Program-made: the position numbers and the translations under genes
DNA from: MWCO01 sp964488865
Lineage (GTDB): Bacteria; Myxococcota_A; Polyangia; Polyangiales; Polyangiaceae
Assembly: GCA_964488865.1 (NCBI GenBank)
Contig: CAZAWR010000013.1
Location: forward strand, 73,874-137,873
Direction: 5' to 3'
Length of the DNA stretch: 64,000 nucleotides
Shown: positions 8,717-16,777 of the stretch, piece after piece
How positions within the stretch are numbered: the first letter of the stretch is position 1
Layout of the letters: the number at the start of each line of letters is the position of its first letter
The notes under the pieces: generated by a model
The model's input: the letters and a program-made list of their open reading frames with translations, nothing else
Told to the model about the DNA's origin: nothing
The model's database searches: none

Positions 8717-9733
8717 GTGACGACTCACCTACCCGTAGGGTCCGTTCGGTGCGTGGTGTGCCTCGCCCTTCTCCTGCTCGTGATCGCGCCCTCCCGCGAC
8801 GCCCGTGCGGAGAACGTTCTCAAGATCGGAACGGTCGCGCCGCAAGGAAGCACATGGGGCCAGGTTCTTGGCGTCTGGGAGCGCGCTGTCAACGAACGCA
8901 GCGGTGGAGCGCTTCGCCTTCGGTTCTACTGGAACGGGACCCAGGGCGACGAGATGGCCATGGTTGACAAGATCCTGGCTGGCCAGCTGCATGCTGCCGC
9001 TGTCACGTCGGCGGGGCTCGGCAAGATCCACAAGCCGATCCTGGTCTTGCAGGTGCCCGGCCTGTTCAGCAGTTGGGCAAAGCTCGACGTGGCGAGGAAT
9101 GCCCTGCGCGACGAGCTCACCGCGGGGGCTCTGGCAGCTTCCGGGCTGCGAATCGCGGGCTGGGGCGATGTCGGGCGTGTGCGCATGTTTTCGCGTGGTT
9201 TCGCCGTCACGGGTCCTTCGAGCCTGCGCGGCCGGAAGCCGTTTGTGGGGCGCGAGAACGACATCTCACGCGTGCTATTCCAGTCGATCGGCGGCGTCAC
9301 GCCGGTGGTTGCCTCCGTGCCCGAGGTTCTGCCGGGACTGACGAGCCGGCGCATCGATGTCGTGGCCGCACCTTCGATCGCATGCGAGCAGCTGCAGTGG
9401 TCATCGCGGCTCGACCACATGATTGCGAGCAGCTCCACGATGTTGATCGGGGCCATGGTGCTGTCCGAGGCGGCGATCCTGGCGCTTCCCGCCGATCAGC
9501 AGGACGTGCTGCGGGACACGGGAGCGGTGACGACCCAGGAGCTCAACCGTCGGATTCGCGCCGAGGACGAGGCGGCCTACCAGCGGCTTCGCAAGAGGAT
9601 GACCGTGCACGAGCTGACGGATGCCGAGAAGGCGGAGTGGGGGAAGGTGTTTCTGCAGGTGCGTGACCGGCTCGTTCAGCAAGGCGTGTTCTCGTCGACG
9701 CTGATGGCACGAGTGACCAAGCTGGGCGGGTGA
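8717..9733 (+). CDS. TRAP-type (DctP-like) periplasmic solute-binding protein
   Basis: 338 residues from a GTG at 8717, chosen because the signal peptide then begins at once (hydrophobic VVCLALLLLVIAP, cleavage near DARA). The mature part starts LKIGTVAPQGSTWGQVLGVW and continues VDKILAGQLHAAAVTSAGLG, as in DctP proteins that deliver solutes to TRAP transporters. No dctQ or dctM is next to it. The region where most DctP proteins carry the solute-binding Arg reads LRGRKPFVGREN, so ligand chemistry may be unusual. It converges on the next gene with a 3 bp gap. An orphan binding or sensing role is possible. Confidence 0.82.
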   Translation: MTTHLPVGSVRCVVCLALLLLVIAPSRDARAENVLKIGTVAPQGSTWGQVLGVWERAVNERSGGALRLRFYWNGTQGDEMAMVDKILAGQLHAAAVTSAGLGKIHKPILVLQVPGLFSSWAKLDVARNALRDELTAGALAASGLRIAGWGDVGRVRMFSRGFAVTGPSSLRGRKPFVGRENDISRVLFQSIGGVTPVVASVPEVLPGLTSRRIDVVAAPSIACEQLQWSSRLDHMIASSSTMLIGAMVLSEAAILALPADQQDVLRDTGAVTTQELNRRIRAEDEAAYQRLRKRMTVHELTDAEKAEWGKVFLQVRDRLVQQGVFSSTLMARVTKLGG

Positions 9734-9736
9734 GCG

Positions 9737-10705
9737 CTACCCGGGCCGTGCGACTGCGAGCATCAGCCCGAGGCTGACCGAGCGTTCGGCCCAGCGAACC
9801 GGCCAGGACGCGATCTTGCCTGCGACGAACGACGGGAAGAGCCCCTCCAGGCTGCCTTCGCGTATCGTCCCTTTCGCGTCCTGTCGACCCAGCCACCACA
9901 GCAGGTAAGCATCCAGGCTGCCCCAGGTCCGCACGTGGGCCAAGCGCCAGCCCGCGGTGTCGAGCAACCGGTCCAGGGTGGCAGGCGTGTAGATCGCCGT
10001 GTGTCGGGGTGTGTGAAAGCCTGCCCAACAGGACCCGTGGGCGCGACGCGTGAGGGAGTCGTAGTTCGGGGTTTCGATCACGAGGGCGGTGTGCCCGGCG
10101 GCGAGTGTACGGAGCCTTCGAAGAGCAGCCACAGGGTGGGGCTCGTGCTCGATGGCATGCCACATCGTGATCGCGTCGAAGGTCGGTTGGAGCGTGACGT
10201 CATGGACCGTCCCGCGGAGCAGGGTGAGGGAAGCGAAGCGATCCGGGGCGGCGCGCCAACCCCCATCGGACGCGTCGACGCCAACGCATGAAGCGTGAAG
10301 GTCACGGTGCAAGCGGTCCAGGAAGGAGGGTTGTCCGCACCCGACGTCCAGGACGCGGGAGCGAGCGGAGAGCTGCGCGAATTGGGTCGTCAGTCGGACT
10401 CGGAACCGGTCCGTTTGTTGTTGTGCGACGCGCACCAGCGGAGCGTATCGACCCCATGCGTCGGCGCCTAGGTGGGGTGGGTAGTCCCTGCCGTAGAACA
10501 GCCCGATGTCTTCCTCGACGACGCGGGGGTTGAGATGCACGAGGTCGCAGTGCCTGCAGCGGGCGAACTGGAAGGACTCCTTCCGCGGGCTCATCTGCGC
10601 AGCGCTTCGCAGGAGTGCGGAGAGTTGGGTCGACCCGCACAGGGGGCAAGGAATGTGTTCCACGCGTGCGGGAGCGAGCGGGTTTCCTGTCTTGACCATC
10701 GTCAT
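9737..10705 (-). CDS. Zinc-ribbon SAM methyltransferase (Methyltransf_23 type)
   Basis: 322 residues. The N-terminus has a four-cysteine ribbon, C20/C23 (CPLCGS) and C50/C53 (CRHC), followed by the class I fold with motif I VLDVGCGQPSFLDRL near residue 117 and the acidic residue in VGVDAS. The strand-4 motif is AITMWHAIEHEPHPVAALR, typical of the family that acts in O-antigen and sugar biosynthesis. C-terminal PRHTAIYTPATLDRLL is also typical. No glycosyltransferases are adjacent, so the substrate is open. Divergent from the MCP gene across about 200 bp. Confidence 0.88.
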   Translation of the reverse strand: MTMVKTGNPLAPARVEHIPCPLCGSTQLSALLRSAAQMSPRKESFQFARCRHCDLVHLNPRVVEEDIGLFYGRDYPPHLGADAWGRYAPLVRVAQQQTDRFRVRLTTQFAQLSARSRVLDVGCGQPSFLDRLHRDLHASCVGVDASDGGWRAAPDRFASLTLLRGTVHDVTLQPTFDAITMWHAIEHEPHPVAALRRLRTLAAGHTALVIETPNYDSLTRRAHGSCWAGFHTPRHTAIYTPATLDRLLDTAGWRLAHVRTWGSLDAYLLWWLGRQDAKGTIREGSLEGLFPSFVAGKIASWPVRWAERSVSLGLMLAVARPG

Positions 10706-10907
10706 CCCCTGCTTCTCGCTGCTTCTCGGGGGTCGGTGTCGAGGGTAGCGCAGGGAGGCCCGTTCATGTCGTGGCTTCCCGGGAATTGCGCTGCGTGGGG
10801 GCCCCTGTGGTACCTTGCCCAGGCATGGTCTGACGTGGAACTGGAGTCAAATAGCCGGGGCGAACGGGGATTCGTCCCTGTGACAACGCGCTGGCGGGCG
10901 CTCGAGC

Positions 10908-12917
10908 ATGAACAACTCATTCCTATCGCGCATGGGGTCGATACGCAGTCGGATCGTCCTGTCCATCACGGGTCTGCTCCTGGTGTTTCTGGCCGCCACG
11001 GTCCTGATGTCGCGTTACCAGTTGGGGATTGCCCTGGATCGCGGTGACTACCTGGCCAAGCATCTCGGTCGCTTCGACGGGACCGCGAAGTACATGGGGC
11101 GGGCGATGTCGGCGGTGGCCGAGTCGATTGCTGCCGACACGGAGCTGGTTCGATGCCTAGCCTTGGCCTCCACTCCCGAGCCTTCGCCGGAGGGGGAGCC
11201 CGCAGCGGCGCCGAAGTGTGACCCCGAGTCCCGGTGGAAGGCAGCCCGCGGCGTGTTGGGCGCGACCCTCGAGCCCGACCTCGTGCTCCTCACGGACGCG
11301 CGGGACACACCCATTGGCAAGGCGCCGGAGGGCCTCACAGGAGAACGCCTGCGACGTCAGCTCTTCTATCAGCGTGTGGCCCAGGGGATGACGCTGTCTG
11401 ACTTCGTGGAGATCGAGGGCAAGGCCTACTACGCCACGGGTGCACCGATCAAAGACAGTGGTGGGCGCCGGGTCGGCGTCGTCATTCTCGGCGTATCCCT
11501 CGACCGCTTTTTCCTCGACTTTGCCAAGCTGTCCGACGACAAGAAGGCCAAGTGGCAGAACCTCCTGTTCGTGGTGGACGGGAAGGTGGTGGGGTCCTCG
11601 TTCGGTGGTGTCATTGACGCGGCGGCGATGGCCAAGGCGTACGAGCCGGGCAGCCGAGGGAGCGATCAAGAAGGCAACCGGACCATCGAGGTGCTCCTGT
11701 TCGGCGGGACCATGTACGACTTCAGCACGACGTCGCGCTCCATCTACATGGGGGACAAGGAGAGGCAAGGGGAGCTGGTGATGGCGCGCATCCGCACCGG
11801 CTTTCTCGAGGACCGCAACCGCATCGAGAACCCGATTCTTTTGACGGGAGCGATCTCGCTGCTCATCTCCATCATCCTCGGGTTCGTGCTGGCGCGCAGC
11901 ATCGTGCGGCCTCTCCGAGGCTTCATCGGTTACACCGAGCAGATGGCGAAGGGCGGGGCCGACCTCACGCACAGATTCCCCGTCGAGGGCAACGACGAGC
12001 TAGCCCAGCTTGCCCGCAACCTCAACGCGATGCTGGACCATCTCCAGGTGCTGTTCAACGGCGTCAAGGCGGCGGCCCTCGAGGTCGGCAACTCCGCAGC
12101 TGAAATCTCAGTAACCGCCGGCCAGCTCCATCAGCGGAGCCGCGAGGAGAGCATCAAGGTGGAGGAAATCACCACCGCCGTCAGCGAGATGAACCAGATG
12201 ATCCAGAGGCTCTCCGCCTATTCTCAGGAGGCCGCGGACCACGCCAAGACCGGCGGTGACGCCGTCGGCGACGCTTCGAACGCCATCGTCGACATCCGAA
12301 AGACCGTCGTCGACGTCTCCGAGCACGTCAAGACGCTTGGGGAGCGCTCCGCCCGCATCGGGAACATCGTCGAGACCATTGGGCAGATCGCGGACCAGAC
12401 GAGCTTGCTCGCGCTCAACGCGTCCATCGAGGCTGCCCATGCCGGTGAGCACGGCAAGGGGTTTGCCGTCGTAGCCAATGAGGTGTCGAACCTGGCCGAG
12501 CGCGTGAACAAGTCTGCCCGGCAGATCGAGGAGCAGTTGGCGCAAATTCGCCTGCTGACCGAGCAGGCGGTGCGACGCATGAGCGACGCGACCAGCACGG
12601 TCGACGCGGGGGTGGTGAAGGTCGATTCCACGTTCCGGGGGCTCAACGAGATGATGGGCTTGGTCAAGGAGATTGGCGAGCGAGAGAAGGAGCAGGCGGC
12701 TGTGTCGGACAACATCGCGCGCAACATGGAAGACATCTTCATGCTGGTGCGAGAGGGCCTCAGCGCGAGCGAGCAGACCGTCTCCGAGGGCGATCGGCTC
12801 AAGCGTCTCGGGGAAGCGCTGCTGGCGAGCGTCGAGCAGTTCAAGACCGAGGAGTCCGCGACCGCCGGCGCGCCCAGGCCCAAGGCCCTGCCTCCCGCCA
12901 ACCCCAGGCGAGCCTGA
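10908..12917 (+). CDS. Methyl-accepting chemotaxis protein
   Basis: 669 residues. TM1 is at about 15-37 (IVLSITGLLLVFLAATVL). A ~270-residue extracytoplasmic sensor of Cache type follows (KDSGGRRVGVVILGVSLD). TM2 at about 307-330 (LTGAISLLISIILGFVLA) leads to a HAMP domain, then the signalling coiled coil. The tip IADQTSLLALNASIEAAHAG near residues 490-510 binds CheA/CheW. There is no obvious C-terminal NWETF-type tether; the end is an Ala/Pro-rich tail. Next to it is cheW (13 bp). The ligand is unknown. I saw no Shine-Dalgarno sequence at this ATG, and the ATG at 10932 is an alternative. Confidence 0.96.
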   Translation: MNNSFLSRMGSIRSRIVLSITGLLLVFLAATVLMSRYQLGIALDRGDYLAKHLGRFDGTAKYMGRAMSAVAESIAADTELVRCLALASTPEPSPEGEPAAAPKCDPESRWKAARGVLGATLEPDLVLLTDARDTPIGKAPEGLTGERLRRQLFYQRVAQGMTLSDFVEIEGKAYYATGAPIKDSGGRRVGVVILGVSLDRFFLDFAKLSDDKKAKWQNLLFVVDGKVVGSSFGGVIDAAAMAKAYEPGSRGSDQEGNRTIEVLLFGGTMYDFSTTSRSIYMGDKERQGELVMARIRTGFLEDRNRIENPILLTGAISLLISIILGFVLARSIVRPLRGFIGYTEQMAKGGADLTHRFPVEGNDELAQLARNLNAMLDHLQVLFNGVKAAALEVGNSAAEISVTAGQLHQRSREESIKVEEITTAVSEMNQMIQRLSAYSQEAADHAKTGGDAVGDASNAIVDIRKTVVDVSEHVKTLGERSARIGNIVETIGQIADQTSLLALNASIEAAHAGEHGKGFAVVANEVSNLAERVNKSARQIEEQLAQIRLLTEQAVRRMSDATSTVDAGVVKVDSTFRGLNEMMGLVKEIGEREKEQAAVSDNIARNMEDIFMLVREGLSASEQTVSEGDRLKRLGEALLASVEQFKTEESATAGAPRPKALPPANPRRA

Positions 12918-12930
12918 CGAGGCGTCGCGC

Positions 12931-13440
12931 ATGATGTCCCCGTCGAACCTCCACCCCTCCGACGAGCCCCTTCACCTCGTGGGTTTTCGGATCGAGCACT
13001 GGCGCTTCGCCGTCCGCCTCTCCCAGGTCAAAACGTCGATGTTGCCGTGCACCGTCACGCGCGTGTTCCACACGCCCTCGTTCGTGCAGGGGATCATCAG
13101 CCTGCATGGCGCGATCGTCTGCGTGCTGGACCTGGGCCGGCTCCTCGGGCTGCACACCACGGGGGCCAAGCATCGTCGGTTCATCGTGTTGTCGGAGGGG
13201 GGCGTGGAGGCCGCGATCCCAGCGCACGACGTCTTCCGGATCCCCGAGGTGATGGCGTCCGAGGTGGGGCCTGTGCCCGTCCATGTCCCGCCGGACAACC
13301 GGATGCTGCTCGAGGGTATCCTCAACATGTCGGCGCGAAGCAAGGACCAGCCTGAAGGGACGGAGGACACGATCACGCTGGTCAACGCGAAGACGCTGTT
13401 CGATGCGCCCGCGCTTCGTGCGTTGCGCGGTGGAGTCTGA
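12931..13440 (+). CDS. cheW: CheW-like coupling protein
   Basis: 169 residues from the first of two adjacent ATGs. It shows the CheW pattern: LVGFRIEHWRFAVRLSQVK, then VQGIISLHGAIVCVLDLGRL for the conserved G-x-hydrophobic-xLRG-x-hydrophobic-PVIDL segment, and a C-terminal TLVNAKTLFD. It would link the MCP encoded 13 bp upstream to a CheA kinase encoded elsewhere, since no cheA, cheR or cheB is adjacent. The RG of the canonical LRGxI(L/V)PV motif is HG here. The MCP-CheW two-gene arrangement suggests a dedicated array. Confidence 0.9.
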   Translation: MMSPSNLHPSDEPLHLVGFRIEHWRFAVRLSQVKTSMLPCTVTRVFHTPSFVQGIISLHGAIVCVLDLGRLLGLHTTGAKHRRFIVLSEGGVEAAIPAHDVFRIPEVMASEVGPVPVHVPPDNRMLLEGILNMSARSKDQPEGTEDTITLVNAKTLFDAPALRALRGGV

Positions 13441-13493
13441 GGCAGTGCGAGCTACGGCTTGCGGCGTGAACGCCCTGACCCCACACTGCCCTC

Positions 13494-14687
13494 GTGTCGA
13501 ACCACCAAGAAAGCCAAGAGCGACTCGAACGCGCACGCCAGCGATGCTTCTTCTTCGACGTCGACGATGCCGCGGCGCGGCTGTGCCGGGCGAACGTGGC
13601 GTTCGGCCTCGCGAAGATCCACTGGCTCCAGGAGAAGCTGGGAATCGAGCCCGACGCCACCTACGTCTCGACCCCTGATTCGACGGTCACCCGCAACATC
13701 GACCGGTGGACCTCGGGATTCGGCTACGGGGGCGTGTTCCAGTGGTCGGGGCGTGTCATGCCCCTGGAGCTCAAGCCCAACTGTTGCGGAATGCTGGCAG
13801 CAGGGCTCGAGGAGGTGTCGTCGGTCGAGGAGGTCACCCGAACCGTCGCGCGGCTCGCGGAGACGACGCTGCGGGTCGACGGCGTGGCTGCGCAGTGGGA
13901 CATGCACCGCGGCAATCACTTCATCAACCTGTATCGTGTGGGCGACCCATCGGCGACGAGCGGGCACCCTTACCTTGTGATCATGCACTCGTCCGGGAGC
14001 GAGTTTCGTGGGCCGAATTTGCGGGGCCCCGGGCTGTACATGAGTGTGGCGGGGGAGGGGCTGGCCGCGATCGCGGAGCGCTGGGACACGCCCTTCGGTC
14101 CCATTGCCTTTTTGCGAGACGATGCCGCGGACGACTACGTTGCGTACGTGGCGATGGTGGACGCGTTCGCGAAGGCGCGCAGGGAAGCATACGTTCGAGC
14201 CATCTTCGGGGACGTGGCCCACGTGCTCTTCAACGAGACGCACCAAGGGCTCGACGGCGCGGGTCGGATGTTGCTCGGGTGTTACTCCACGACGTCGCTG
14301 AGGGCGGCGTGGGTTCCGATGACGCTTCGACCGGACCTTCCGGCGTACCTGATCGCCCCGGACGAGGTGTACGGAGAGGCGGCGCTCGATCGTGCCGGGG
14401 TGCGTGCTCAGGCGGTGGGGCAGGGGTGTGTCGAGCGGGTGAAGGGGGCCTCGGTGCTGCCGCATGGTGGGGGGTATGCGTTTCCAGCGTTCGAGGGCAT
14501 GGACGTGGAGGTTCGTGCGGAGGGGGCGGTGCGTCGGTTTCGGTTTGGCGGGGAAGGGGAGTGGGTCGAGCACGTGCGCGGGTTGCCCTATGCGTACCGT
14601 GCGAACGAGGTGGTGGACCGGTTGACGGGGTTGGGGGCGGGGCGAGTGGTGACGGAGCTTCAGATCTTGCAGCGGTTGGAGGGGTGA
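13494..14687 (+). CDS. Divergent RtcB-like protein, catalytic motifs degenerate
   Basis: 397 residues from a GTG. The chain follows the RtcB RNA-ligase layout: MPLELKPNCCGML (residues 89-101) for the vGvDIGCGM metal site, QWDMHRGNHFINLY (134-147) for the GGGNHF site, YLVIMHSSGSEFRG (160-173) for HxGSRG, GPIAFLRDDAADDYVAYVAM for the yl..D....Yl.am helix, FNETHQGL for HHN, and VKGAS for RKGA. Cys98, Asn141, His142, His165 and His250 are kept. The metal-binding Asp is not in place, and the HGAGR guanylylation motif is absent (EHVRGLPYAYR may correspond). It may have lost ligation or act on something else. No archease gene is adjacent. Confidence 0.6.
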   Translation: MSNHQESQERLERARQRCFFFDVDDAAARLCRANVAFGLAKIHWLQEKLGIEPDATYVSTPDSTVTRNIDRWTSGFGYGGVFQWSGRVMPLELKPNCCGMLAAGLEEVSSVEEVTRTVARLAETTLRVDGVAAQWDMHRGNHFINLYRVGDPSATSGHPYLVIMHSSGSEFRGPNLRGPGLYMSVAGEGLAAIAERWDTPFGPIAFLRDDAADDYVAYVAMVDAFAKARREAYVRAIFGDVAHVLFNETHQGLDGAGRMLLGCYSTTSLRAAWVPMTLRPDLPAYLIAPDEVYGEAALDRAGVRAQAVGQGCVERVKGASVLPHGGGYAFPAFEGMDVEVRAEGAVRRFRFGGEGEWVEHVRGLPYAYRANEVVDRLTGLGAGRVVTELQILQRLEG

Positions 14688-14712
14688 GGGGCTTTCGCGA
14701 CGTAGTGCAACT

Positions 14713-15909
14713 TCAGTCCGCGGCGGGAATCGACGACACCGGCGGAGCCTGAATCCACGCCGGCTCGACGGTTTGCACCTGACCGAACTGGTACGTGTAG
14801 ACGACGGTCCCGGTATTCGAACCCGCGCGCGCTTCGAGCGTGAGCTTGCCGTCTTGCGCGGTCGGCGCCTCGAAGGAATCCACGGGTCCTCGCAGTTGCG
14901 AGCGCAGCAGGGCACGAGCCGGACACAAGTGCACCACGAACGCGCGAACGCTTGGCGCTCCCTGGGCTGGGGTCTCACGACGTTCGACCACGAAGAGCTC
15001 TTCGTGGACGACCGGTCTCCACCGCCACGCGCGCGTGAACTCGTAGGCCACTCCCTCTTGGGTCGGGACGCCACCGTTGCGCAGGGCGTTGGTGAACCTC
15101 GCGGCGATCGCATCCTCGATGGGGCTGACGGTCTCGATGACCTCGAGCGGGGCGTCGGGCGCGGGGAGGTCGACCGATGCGGTGTTGGCGGTACCGCCGC
15201 AGCATCGGAAGCCGATGGAGCCGTCCGAGGCACTCGGGGGGGACGCCTTGACGTTGGCGCATCGCATGTGGGCGTAGGGGCTCGACCCGAAGCCACCGCG
15301 CAGGGTGACGAGGTCTGCGTCTCCGCCTCGCCCCCACGCGCTGGAGGTCCACTCCCATTGCGAACCGTGCATGGCCTCGACGCCGAAGGCGCTCTTGCAC
15401 TCGGGGTGGGCGGAACCGGAAGGCGATGCAGCGGACGGGCACTTCTTGGCGTCGAAGCGGTTGCCGTACTCGTACATCGTGTTCTTTGGGCCCTTGCAGG
15501 CGCGCTCCCACTCCAGCTCGGTGCACAGGCGCCGACCGCGTGCTGCGCAAAGCTTCTGCGCCTCCTCGCGCGCGACGCCCGTTTTGAGACGAGCCCCCGC
15601 TTGGTTGGGATAGGGGTATTGGTCGATGTCGAACGGGTTCATCTCGAACTTGACCCCCGGCAACTCCTCGCTCGGAAGGCGTGGGTGATCGCCGCAAGCG
15701 GACCCCGCGACGAGGGTGCCGGCGGGGATGGTGATGACCGGGCCTGCGTCGTTTGCAGCGGTTGGTGGCGCGGTCGAGGCTGCTATCGCGGTCGCAGGAA
15801 CGCTGGCTGTGGCAGCCGAGATGGCAGGCGCAGGATTCGCCTTCTTGGAGTCGCACGCGGGCAACAAGGTCAGTCCAAGGACGAAGAGGGTCGCAGGGGT
15901 CTTGGTCAT
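14713..15909 (-). CDS. Formylglycine-generating-enzyme-like (FGE-sulfatase) lipoprotein
   Basis: 398 residues. The signal MTKTPATLFVLGLTLLPAC ends at lipobox LPAC. After an Ala/Thr-rich linker, residues about 75-240 match the FGE-sulfatase domain: FDIDQYPYPNQAGARLKTGV, AREEAQKLCAARGRRLCTEL, WERACKGPKNTMYEYGNRFD, HGSQWEWTSS and a final GSIGFRCC. The true FGE catalytic Cys pair cannot be confirmed; many family members only share the fold. About 150 C-terminal residues are of unknown type. The location is outer-membrane or periplasmic. No sulfatase is adjacent, so a scaffold or binding role is as likely as cysteine oxidation. Confidence 0.82.
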   Translation of the reverse strand: MTKTPATLFVLGLTLLPACDSKKANPAPAISAATASVPATAIAASTAPPTAANDAGPVITIPAGTLVAGSACGDHPRLPSEELPGVKFEMNPFDIDQYPYPNQAGARLKTGVAREEAQKLCAARGRRLCTELEWERACKGPKNTMYEYGNRFDAKKCPSAASPSGSAHPECKSAFGVEAMHGSQWEWTSSAWGRGGDADLVTLRGGFGSSPYAHMRCANVKASPPSASDGSIGFRCCGGTANTASVDLPAPDAPLEVIETVSPIEDAIAARFTNALRNGGVPTQEGVAYEFTRAWRWRPVVHEELFVVERRETPAQGAPSVRAFVVHLCPARALLRSQLRGPVDSFEAPTAQDGKLTLEARAGSNTGTVVYTYQFGQVQTVEPAWIQAPPVSSIPAAD

Positions 15910-16027
15910 GGCTGCCGAGTGTACGCCCGAAGGGGGACCCTTGTTCCCGATGTATTCTTGGCAAGTCAAGCGGGGTTCCTCCGCGGGCGCGGGGCCATTC
16001 TCCGACATATGGCGTAAACTGGGCCCC

Positions 16028-16717
16028 ATGAACCCGAGGAAGCACGCGGGCACGTGGTTGCTCGTTACGGTCGTCGTGTGGGGGTGTAACGAGGGGGACG
16101 GGGCGAACGGCTCAGGTGGTGCAGGCACCTGCGACACCGACCCGCTTCGCACGGGACTCGTGGCCCAGCAGACCGGTGTCAGCGTCGACGCTTTCGACTG
16201 CGCGATCCTCGAGGCTGTGCGCAAACATGACGAGCCAGACGCGATGCTCATCAAGGCAATCATCTACGCGGAGTCCCGGTTCGATCACCTCGCCGTGGGA
16301 TGTGCGAACATGCCCTGCGGCCAGCCCGACGGCTGGACCTCCGAGGAGAGCGGATGCCTCGGACTCATGCAGGTCGTTGTGGCATGTGGTGGCCCCACCA
16401 TGGATCCTGTGCTGCTATCCGACGGTCACCCCAACATGAGCACCGACCCGGCTTCGAGCGGGTGGAATGGCTCCGTTTTCAACCCCGCCGTCAACATCGA
16501 CCTTGGTGTCGCCGCGCTCGCCGGCAACCGCGCGCAGGTCATCGAGTCCTATCCCGGCTGCACCGTCGAACAGTACACCCTCATGGCCATCGGCAACTAC
16601 GCGAGCTACGGGAGCACCAAGGGCTGCACGACCTACAACACGGACTACATCGATCTGATCCTCCCCACCTACCGGCAGTATGCCGAGGCGGCAGGATATC
16701 AGGCGCACCCGTACTGA
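16028..16717 (+). CDS. Lytic transglycosylase (SLT) lipoprotein
   Basis: 229 residues. A lipoprotein signal ends VVWGC near residue 20. The SLT lysozyme-like domain carries the catalytic Glu in IIYAESRFDH (ESxF motif), the GLMQV motif in SGCLGLMQVV, and the Asn-Ile-Gly motif in NPAVNIDLGVAALAG, with a closing AIGNYASYGS in place of the usual AYNAG. It should cleave peptidoglycan glycan strands to 1,6-anhydro products in the periplasm. Extra cysteines may form disulfides. Divergent from the FGE-like gene. Confidence 0.88.
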   Translation: MNPRKHAGTWLLVTVVVWGCNEGDGANGSGGAGTCDTDPLRTGLVAQQTGVSVDAFDCAILEAVRKHDEPDAMLIKAIIYAESRFDHLAVGCANMPCGQPDGWTSEESGCLGLMQVVVACGGPTMDPVLLSDGHPNMSTDPASSGWNGSVFNPAVNIDLGVAALAGNRAQVIESYPGCTVEQYTLMAIGNYASYGSTKGCTTYNTDYIDLILPTYRQYAEAAGYQAHPY

Positions 16718-16777
16718 ACTTCGTGGCTACCGCCAACGTCTTGGAGAAACCGCCGCGCGCCTCTACGCTCCCAGGTC

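Noticed and set aside
10706..10907. Sigma-54 promoter before the MCP gene (TGGC...TTGC)
   Set aside because: The GG to GC spacing is 13 bases rather than 10.
13452..15296. 614-codon leftward frame across the RtcB-like gene
   Set aside because: Arg/Pro-rich translation typical of an antisense shadow; the opposite strand has clear motifs.
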